DNA from: CAVQGF01 sp045807945
Lineage (GTDB): Bacteria; Acidobacteriota; Terriglobia; Terriglobales; Acidobacteriaceae
Assembly (NCBI GenBank): GCA_045807945.1
Contig: JBJMGI010000045.1
Span: forward strand, 1-5,333
Direction: 5' to 3'
DNA length: 5,333 nt
Below the pieces are notes generated by a model. The model did no database searches, had not been told where the DNA came from, and was given only the letters and a program-made list of their open reading frames with translations. The position numbers and the translations under genes are program-made. Positions 1 through 4,265 of this stretch are shown here, piece by piece (positions within the stretch are counted from its first letter, which is position 1; every line of letters begins with the position of its first letter).

Positions 1-80
1 CGCCGCCGGACGCGTTAATACCTGTGAAGGGGTGGCCACTGGGTGCATTTTATCCCACCCCACCGAAACCGCCGCTTTAT

Positions 81-110
81 TTGACGCTGCGAATCGCCAG
101 CCGCTACACT
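81..110 (+). promoter_or_regulatory. Predicted sigma70 promoter for the M28 peptidase gene
   Basis: A -35-like TTGACG (81-86, five of six consensus bases) is followed after 18 bases by TACACT (105-110, four of six, with the key T, A and final T kept). This would start transcription near 117, about 30 bases before the preferred ATG at 148. The spacing is one base longer than ideal. Support is by motif only. Confidence 0.5.
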
Positions 111-147
111 GCTCATTCTTATCCCGCTTGTGAAGGACTCCCACTCC

Positions 148-1815
148 ATGTTTAAACCCTGTTTGTTCGTCGCCCTTGCGGCTGCGCTCGTCACACCTGT
201 CTTCGCTCAAGAAAAGGTCGATCTCGACATGCTCACCCGCATCCGCCAGGAGGGTTTCCGCCACTCGCAAGTGATGCAGACGGCAAGCGAACTCGATGAC
301 CGTATCGGCCCGCGCCTCACCGCCTCGCCGAATATGGCCCGTGCCAATGAGTGGACGCGCGACCAGCTCTCGCAGTGGGGTCTCTCGAACGCTCACCTTG
401 AATCCTGGGGCACCTACGATCGCGGATGGCAACAGCAGGCCGTCTCCCTCCGCATGCTCTCGCCAGACGTCACCAACTTCATCGCGTATCCCAAGCCGTG
501 GACTCCTTCCACCGAAGGGGTCGTCCATGGCAAGGCCATCAAGGTAAAGATCGAGAAGAAAGAAGACTTTGACCAGTACAAGGGCAAGCTCGCCGGCATG
601 ATCGTCCTTTTCGGCGACATGCGCGAGGTCAAGATGCGCGAGAAGCCCATGGCCGAGCGTTACGACGAGAAGTCGCTCGCAGAAGAATTCGAATATAAGA
701 TCCCCGGCGAGAAGCCCGGCTTCGACAAAGACGCATACAAGAAGCGCCTTGAGTTCACCGAAGCGCTGCAAAAGTTTTTAGTCGACGAAAAAGCTCTCGC
801 CGTGGTCGAGCCCAGCCGCGCCGGTGACGGCGGCACCGTCTTCGTGCAGGCCGCGCGCAATTTCCCCTGGAAATCGTCGCAATCGCTCGGCGTTCCCACC
901 GTGGTCGTCGCCATCGAGAATTACGGACGCATGGCGCGCCTCGTCGATCGCAAAGTCGATGTCGACCTTGAGCTGAACATAGCCAATAAATTTTCCGACA
1001 ACGTCACCAATAACGACACTGTCGCCGAGATTCCCGGCACTGATCCGAAGTTGAAAGACGAGGTCGTCATGCTCGGCGCGCATCTCGATTCCTGGGCCGC
1101 CGGCACCGGCGCCACCGACAACGGCTCCGGTTCAGCCGTCGTTATGGAAGCCGTGCGCATTCTGAAGGCGCTCGACCTGAAGCCGCGCCGCACCATCCGC
1201 GTCGCGCTCTGGTCGGGTGAAGAGCAAGGCCTGCTCGGCTCCGAAGGTTACGTGCGCAATCACTTTGCTACGTTCGCCACGCCCAGCGACCCCGAGGAAG
1301 CCAAGCTGCCCCATTGGCTGCGCGCCCGCGAAGGCCAGGTCACCACCAAGCCCGAGCACGCCAAGCTCGCCGCGTACTTCAACGACGACAATGGCTCCGG
1401 CGCCTTCCGCGGCATCTACACGCAGGAGAACGCGGCCGTGCGTCCCATCTTTGAATCATGGATCGAACCGCTGAAAGATCTCGGCGTGACTACGGTCTCC
1501 GAGCGCAACACCGGCGGCACCGATCACGAATCGTTCGACGATGTCGGCCTCCCCGGCTTCCAGTTCATCCAGGATGAACTCGAGTACGACTCGCGCACTC
1601 ACCACTCCAACATGGATGTTTACGAGCGCTTGCAGCGTGACGACCTGATGCAGGGCTCGGTGGTGATGGCCTGGTTCGTCTACAACGCCGCTATGCGCGA
1701 CCAGATGCTGCCGCGCAAACCCATGCCGAAACCCGAGCCGGCGAAAGCAGAAGAGAAAAAGTTAGAAGAGAAGAAGCCGGAACAACCCAAGGGCGTCGTC
1801 ACCCAGCCGCACTAG
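148..1815 (+). CDS. Secreted M28-family zinc peptidase (aminopeptidase / glutamate carboxypeptidase-like)
   Basis: Probable exported zinc exopeptidase that trims N-terminal residues or dipeptides from peptides outside the cytoplasm. I prefer ATG 148 (555 aa) over the in-frame GTG at 130, because a GAAGGA Shine-Dalgarno-like sequence lies at 132-137 and the ATG starts directly on a signal peptide (residues 1-20, ending VFA before QEK). Residues about 100-290 resemble a protease-associated domain, with a charged Lys/Glu-rich insertion near 157-209. The catalytic domain follows. By comparison with family M28, the two-zinc ligands are H312 (GAHLD), D324 (ATDNGSG), E359 (WSGEE), D414 (FNDDNGSG) and H486 (THHSNMD). 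E358 is the general base and D314 the catalytic Asp, and the GGTDH motif (H460) is also present. The site therefore looks intact. Residues about 524-555 form a Pro/Lys/Glu-rich tail outside the fold. The gene stands alone, with its own promoter upstream and hairpin repeats downstream. Substrate specificity cannot be read from the sequence. Confidence 0.93.
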   Translation: MFKPCLFVALAAALVTPVFAQEKVDLDMLTRIRQEGFRHSQVMQTASELDDRIGPRLTASPNMARANEWTRDQLSQWGLSNAHLESWGTYDRGWQQQAVSLRMLSPDVTNFIAYPKPWTPSTEGVVHGKAIKVKIEKKEDFDQYKGKLAGMIVLFGDMREVKMREKPMAERYDEKSLAEEFEYKIPGEKPGFDKDAYKKRLEFTEALQKFLVDEKALAVVEPSRAGDGGTVFVQAARNFPWKSSQSLGVPTVVVAIENYGRMARLVDRKVDVDLELNIANKFSDNVTNNDTVAEIPGTDPKLKDEVVMLGAHLDSWAAGTGATDNGSGSAVVMEAVRILKALDLKPRRTIRVALWSGEEQGLLGSEGYVRNHFATFATPSDPEEAKLPHWLRAREGQVTTKPEHAKLAAYFNDDNGSGAFRGIYTQENAAVRPIFESWIEPLKDLGVTTVSERNTGGTDHESFDDVGLPGFQFIQDELEYDSRTHHSNMDVYERLQRDDLMQGSVVMAWFVYNAAMRDQMLPRKPMPKPEPAKAEEKKLEEKKPEQPKGVVTQPH

Positions 1816-1825
1816 GATCTTGGTC

Positions 1826-1855
1826 GTGTGGGCGCGGGCGCCTCGCCCGCGCATG
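1826..1855. repeat. GC-rich hairpin repeat, copy 1
   Basis: Perfect 9-bp inverted repeat GCGCGGGCG (1832-1840) / CGCCCGCGC (1844-1852) around a CCT loop, preceded by GTGTGG. It begins 17 bases past the peptidase stop. Copy 2 at 1875-1903 has the same layout. This looks like a REP-type extragenic palindrome. Similar GGGCG...CGCCC elements are common between genes in GC-rich genomes of this kind, though I have not checked its copy number. Confidence 0.7.
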
Positions 1856-1874
1856 GTACGACCCGCTGCGAACA

Positions 1875-1903
1875 GTGTAGGCACGGGCGTCCTCGCCCGT
1901 GCA
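1875..1903. repeat. GC-rich hairpin repeat, copy 2
   Basis: Perfect 9-bp inverted repeat GCACGGGCG (1881-1889) / CGCCCGTGC (1894-1902) around a TCCT loop, preceded by GTGTAG. It lies 49 bases downstream of copy 1 and matches it in flank, stem and loop. The single stem difference (G to A on the left arm) is matched by C to T on the right arm, so pairing is kept. Confidence 0.7.
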
Positions 1904-1923
1904 CTGCCGCAAGTTCGACAATC

Positions 1924-2094
1924 TCACGCGTTGTCATCCTTCGGCCGCCGTGGCGGCCGAAGGACCTTGCGCTTCGTCGCGGAGCCCGTCAACCCAACCA
2001 CTCCCGACAACTCCGCCAGGTACTCCACTGAAGACGGAAGGGCCGGTACGAACCTGCACATCCAGTTTTCAATTTTTGAGAATGCTTTTCGCAT
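1924..2094 (-). CDS. Doubtful small ORF, 56 aa, no recognised family
   Basis: An ATG at 2094 (reading leftwards) is preceded by a purine-rich GGGAAGGA about 3-4 bases upstream and opens a 56-codon frame. The first 37 residues (MRKAFSKIENWM...) look reasonably protein-like, with an amphipathic start and a hydrophobic patch around VVGLTG. The last 15 or so are Lys/Arg/Pro-rich and are simply the translation of the palindrome at 1938-1963. The frame stays open upstream to an ATG at 2172, but that extension crosses the terminator stem and is rejected. The ORF lies just beyond the terminator of the gene at 2173-2562, which argues against co-transcription, and no promoter of its own is evident. It could be a gene whose 3' end was altered by a repeat insertion, a remnant, or chance. 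Confidence 0.25.
   Translation of the reverse strand: MRKAFSKIENWMCRFVPALPSSVEYLAELSGVVGLTGSATKRKVLRPPRRPKDDNA
1938..1963. repeat. Perfect 12-bp palindrome
   Basis: CCTTCGGCCGCC (1938-1949) and GGCGGCCGAAGG (1952-1963) are exact reverse complements separated by only GT. It is embedded in GTCATCCTTCG...CGAAGGACCTTGCG, which resembles the dispersed GTCATCCT...GAAGGA-type intergenic repeats seen in acidobacterial and other genomes (recalled, not searched). There is no T-tract on either side, so it is not a canonical terminator. Confidence 0.7.
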
Positions 2095-2112
2095 AGTTCC
2101 TTCCCTGATTTC

Positions 2113-2160
2113 TAAAAAGATCGCGTGGTCACAAGGAGTAGCATCCCTGACCACCCGATC
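2113..2160 (-). terminator. Rho-independent terminator of the exported-protein gene
   Basis: Arms at 2119-2131 and 2148-2160 pair at 12 of 13 positions (single mismatch at 2124/2155) around a 16-base loop. On the minus strand the stem is followed directly by TTTTT (2118-2114). It begins 12 bases after the TAA of the gene at 2173-2562, in the right orientation to end that transcript. The plus-strand side has no T-run, so it acts in one direction only. Confidence 0.8.
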
Positions 2161-2172
2161 AAGACACGCCAT

Positions 2173-2562
2173 TTACTTCTCCTCTTTCGGCGTGGCCGCG
2201 ATCACTACCGGATCGAAGCTCAGCACCTTGTTGGATCCGCCGAACTGCAGCTCGATCAGCGAACGCGATCCGTCCGGATTGATGTGGTAAACAACCGCAT
2301 CATTCGGCGACTTCTCCGCGCGCGTCACGAACACGCCCTCCGCCGTCACGGTGGACTTGCGTTGCACGAACGTCACCGTCGCCTGTGGAGAATGTGTCAC
2401 CCAGCGCACGTCCACATCGCCCGCTTTGAGTGTCTGTCCGTTCACATTCACGCCGTTCTCCAGGCTGAAGACTTGCGACGTCTTCGGCCCACCCGCATGT
2501 AATGCGCACGAGGTCGTCAGCAGGATCGCCATCGCCCGCATGATGTTTTTCAGTGTTTTCAT
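2173..2562 (-). CDS. Small exported protein of unknown function (129 aa)
   Basis: The start ATG (2562-2560) has a strong Shine-Dalgarno sequence, AAGGGAGG, 8 bases upstream. Residues 1-23 are a signal peptide: basic MKTLKNIMR, hydrophobic AMAILL, then a cleavage region around SCALHA. The Cys at 19 (LTTSC) is not in a canonical lipobox, so a lipoprotein is possible but less likely than signal peptidase I cleavage. The mature protein of about 105 residues looks all-beta, with VNGQTLKAGDVDVRW (40-54), a TVTF..RKSTVTAEG stretch and a C-terminal SLIELQFGGSNKVLSFDP (101-118). This layout resembles small secreted hypothetical proteins often found in Acidobacteria, but I cannot assign a function. There are no catalytic-looking motifs. 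The gene is divergent from the LysR-type regulator with 123 bp between starts, a classic regulator/target arrangement, and ends at a strong terminator, so it is probably monocistronic. Confidence 0.85.
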   Translation of the reverse strand: MKTLKNIMRAMAILLTTSCALHAGGPKTSQVFSLENGVNVNGQTLKAGDVDVRWVTHSPQATVTFVQRKSTVTAEGVFVTRAEKSPNDAVVYHINPDGSRSLIELQFGGSNKVLSFDPVVIAATPKEEK

Positions 2563-2685
2563 TTCGCCACCCTCCCTTCAAGAGTGTTGAGGATTGGAGT
2601 CACCTGCCCTTCATGAGCACCATTCTTTGATTTCATTGAATCCATGAAGCAGGCTCATACATCTTTTGAGGCATCGGAGAGCACC
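2563..2685. promoter_or_regulatory. Divergent control region with candidate LysR-type operators
   Basis: This region separates the exported-protein gene (-) from the LysR-type regulator (+). TCAA-N5-TTGA at 2578-2590 is a perfect dyad of the T-N11-A form and overlaps the minus-strand gene's ribosome-binding region. TGAA-N5-CTCA at 2645-2657 matches the MetR-type box TGAA-N5-TTCA in seven of eight fixed bases and lies 28 bases before the regulator's start. TTCATTGAA (2632-2640) is a further short palindrome. A TTGAAT at 2636-2641 could be a weak -35 for the regulator, but I see no convincing -10 in either direction. LysR-type proteins typically bind such regions and control both genes; here that is inferred. 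Confidence 0.45.
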
Positions 2686-3594
2686 ATGGAACTTGAAGTC
2701 CGTCACTTGAAGCTTGTGATCGCCGTCGCCGAAGAAGGAAGTGTCACCGCCGCCAGCAAACGGCTGCACGTTACGCAATCAGCCTTGAGTCATCAACTGC
2801 GCGACGCGGAAGAGAAGGTCGGCGCGCCGCTGTTCCTGCGGCTAAGCAAGCGCATGGTCCCAACGCCCGCCGGCGAGCGCCTGTTACAGTCCGCGCTCAG
2901 CGTTCTGGGAGAGCTCGAGCGCACGCAGCGCGAGATCGGCAACGGCGGCACGAATGCCGGGCTCATTCGCCTTTCGACCGAGTGCTACACCTGCTATCAC
3001 TGGCTGCCCGCGCTGCTCAAGGAATTCCGCAAGAAGTATCCCAAGGTCGAGATCAGCATTGACGCTGGTGCCACGCACGATCCCCTCGCTTCGCTTCGCG
3101 AGGGCCGCCTCGACGTGGGTGTGGTGAGCGGCGATGTCACCGACAGCGCGTTTCGTGTAGAGGACTTATTTCACGACGACTTGCTGCTCGTCATGGCTCC
3201 TGAGCACAAGCTCGCGACCAAGAAGACTGTGCGTCCGCAGGAACTCGCGGGCGAGAACGTCATCATCTATCCCCCGCGCAACGAGAGCACGTTCCTGAAT
3301 AAGGTGATCTCCCCCGCGGGCGTGCGTCCCGGCGCTGTGCTCGAAGTCACGCTGACTGAAGCAATCTTGGAACTCGCGGCGGCCGGCATGGGCATCGGCT
3401 TCATCGCGCGCTGGGCCGCGGCCCCATACGTGAAGAATCACCGCATCGCCGCGCGCCCGCTCGCGAACGGTGGCTACCGCAGGTCATGGCGCGCGGTTAC
3501 TGTCGCAAGCTCACCGCGCCCGGCGTATTTGGAGGAATTCATCACTTTGCTGCGCAGATTTCCCGCGCCGCAGGCGCTCGCGACGGTAGCTTGA
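2686..3594 (+). CDS. LysR-family transcriptional regulator, MetR-like
   Basis: Cytoplasmic DNA-binding regulator, 302 aa from ATG 2686, the usual LysR length. I prefer this start over the in-frame ATG at 2644 because GGAG (2676-2679) lies 6 bases before it and the protein then begins directly with the winged helix (residues about 4-62: AASKRLHVTQSALSHQLRDAE). The effector-binding domain spans about 92-290. Several stretches resemble E. coli MetR as I recall it: HLK at the start, TQSALSHQ, the ECYTCYHWL motif (residues 99-107; ECHSCIQWL in MetR), FRKKYPKVE, GRLD and AGMGIG. MetR senses homocysteine and controls methionine genes, but no such gene lies in this window, so effector and targets stay open. 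It is divergent from a small exported protein and probably controls it and itself. The next gene (DUF2231) starts 75 bp downstream on the same strand and could be co-transcribed, as no terminator is seen between them. Confidence 0.92.
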   Translation: MELEVRHLKLVIAVAEEGSVTAASKRLHVTQSALSHQLRDAEEKVGAPLFLRLSKRMVPTPAGERLLQSALSVLGELERTQREIGNGGTNAGLIRLSTECYTCYHWLPALLKEFRKKYPKVEISIDAGATHDPLASLREGRLDVGVVSGDVTDSAFRVEDLFHDDLLLVMAPEHKLATKKTVRPQELAGENVIIYPPRNESTFLNKVISPAGVRPGAVLEVTLTEAILELAAAGMGIGFIARWAAAPYVKNHRIAARPLANGGYRRSWRAVTVASSPRPAYLEEFITLLRRFPAPQALATVA

Positions 3595-3623
3595 ATTCGT
3601 TAAGCTCATTGCAGAGCCACCTT

Positions 3624-3661
3624 CCTCCGTAGCCTGAGCATCCCAAATTTAAGCTCGGAGG
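3624..3661 (+). promoter_or_regulatory. Possible SD-sequestering hairpin before the DUF2231 gene
   Basis: CCTCCG (3624-3629) and AGC (3631-3633) pair with GCT (3653-3655) and CGGAGG (3656-3661), giving nine base pairs with one bulged T and a 19-base loop. The right arm contains the whole GGAGG Shine-Dalgarno sequence (3657-3661), 8 bases before ATG 3670. If formed in the mRNA it would hide the ribosome-binding site. There is no T-run, so it is not a terminator. Function is inferred from base pairing only. Confidence 0.35.
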
Positions 3662-3669
3662 TTCTCGCC

Positions 3670-4158
3670 ATGGAGAGTCGCGCAAAATTTGTCGGTCACC
3701 CTATCCATCAGATGGTCATTGTTTTCCCGCTCGGACTTTTGGCGACCGCCACCATCTTTGACGGAATCGGCGCGGCCACTAAGAACAAAGAGTGGGCGCT
3801 TGCCGGCCACTACATGATCGGTACCGGCGTTGTGAGCGGACTCGCCGCCGCCGTCCCCGGCCTCATCGACTATCTCGCGATCCCCGAGAACACTCGCGCC
3901 AAACGCATCGGCCTCATCCACGGATTGGGAAACGTCCTGGTCACAGGATTATTCGGCGCGAGCTGGTTGGCTCGCCGCCGCAACCCACGCAAGCCGTCTT
4001 CCGCTGCTATCGCGCTCTCTGTTTCGGGAATGGCGCTCGCCGTTGTCACTGGCTGGCTCGGCGGCGAACTCGTCGATCGCCTCGGAGTCGGCGTGGACGA
4101 AGGCGCGCACCTGGATGCTCCCAGCTCCCTGGGCGGATCAAAAGACCTCGCGGCTTAG
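3670..4158 (+). CDS. DUF2231 domain-containing membrane protein
   Basis: Inner-membrane protein of 162 aa. The start is fixed by GGAGG (3657-3661) 8 bases upstream. It begins with the family hallmark GHPIH (residues 9-13) and has four predicted membrane segments at about 14-32, 43-68, 81-101 and 111-131. The second ends in a conserved-looking GLIDYL (D67), the third opens with H84, and the positive ARRRNPRK loop (101-108) before helix four suggests that loop is cytoplasmic. The end of helix four carries the typical GWLGGELVDRLGVGV motif, followed by a short hydrophilic tail. Conserved His residues at helix ends have led to suggestions of metal or heme binding in this family, but its role is not established. 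It follows the LysR gene by 75 bp on the same strand and ends at its own terminator. Confidence 0.9.
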   Translation: MESRAKFVGHPIHQMVIVFPLGLLATATIFDGIGAATKNKEWALAGHYMIGTGVVSGLAAAVPGLIDYLAIPENTRAKRIGLIHGLGNVLVTGLFGASWLARRRNPRKPSSAAIALSVSGMALAVVTGWLGGELVDRLGVGVDEGAHLDAPSSLGGSKDLAA

Positions 4159-4184
4159 CTAGCGCGCCTCTTTCGCTAGCTTTT
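4157..4184 (+). terminator. Rho-independent terminator after the DUF2231 gene
   Basis: Perfect 8-bp stem AGCTAGCG (4157-4164) / CGCTAGCT (4174-4181) with a 9-base loop, ending in a TTTT run (4181-4184). The left arm overlaps the TAG stop codon (4156-4158). The stem is short and the T-tract brief, so it is of moderate strength. It separates this transcript from thrS. Confidence 0.6.
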
Positions 4185-4210
4185 GGTCGTCACCTGCGCA
4201 GGACCGCCGT

Positions 4211-4239
4211 TTGACCCCCTTCCGCGCCTCTTCTAAACT
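4211..4239 (+). promoter_or_regulatory. thrS: Predicted sigma70 promoter for thrS
   Basis: TTGACC (4211-4216, five of six -35 bases) and TAAACT (4234-4239, four of six -10 bases) are separated by the ideal 17 bases. Transcription would start near 4246, leaving a leader of only about 20 bases before ATG 4266. That leaves no room for a T-box or a folded operator between the promoter and the start. Confidence 0.6.
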
Positions 4240-4265
4240 CAAAGATTCATTCTGCGCGTTTACTC

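Larger units (their letters stand above)
1816..2112. other. Intergenic region rich in palindromes, no convincing gene
   Basis: This stretch follows the peptidase stop and ends at the terminator of the minus-strand gene. It contains two related GC-rich hairpins, a third perfect palindrome and one weak minus-strand ORF, each listed separately. The long plus-strand reading frame through it runs across the hairpins and then antisense to the exported-protein gene. Its composition (Arg/Ala/Pro from the repeats) looks like non-coding sequence. None of the hairpins is followed by a T-run, so a Rho-independent end for the peptidase transcript is not evident, although the stems could shield the mRNA 3' end. 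Confidence 0.6.

Noticed and set aside
1..48. Possible start of a divergent minus-strand gene (ATG at 48, preceded by GGGTGGGA)
   Set aside because: Only 16 codons are visible before the window edge and nothing in them is recognisable, so it cannot be supported.
29..61. Inverted repeat GGGGTGG / CCACCCC (29-35 and 55-61)
   Set aside because: Seven low-complexity base pairs with a 19-base loop and no T-run after it; likely by chance in a G/C-skewed stretch.
778..1083. Minus-strand frame of 101 codons within the peptidase gene
   Set aside because: Antisense shadow of the M28 gene with no RBS or domain.
2095..2172. Upstream extension of the small minus-strand ORF to an ATG at 2172, which directly follows the TAA of the exported-protein gene and has an AGGAG nearby
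   Set aside because: The added codons are the terminator stem, loop and T-run themselves, and the AGGAG belongs to the last codons of the upstream gene.
1820..2290. 156-codon plus-strand frame after the peptidase gene
   Set aside because: It runs through the palindromic repeats and the minus-strand terminator, then antisense to the exported-protein gene. It has repeat-derived Arg/Ala/Pro composition and no recognisable domain.
2644..2685. Earlier ATG (2644) for the LysR regulator, adding 14 residues
   Set aside because: No SD in front, and the extra residues do not fit the LysR N-terminus; ATG 2686 has GGAG 6 bases upstream and starts at the winged helix.
3600..3656. Direct repeat TTAAGCTC at 3600-3607 and 3649-3656
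   Set aside because: Only eight bases long and with no matching context; not enough to call an attachment or insertion site.
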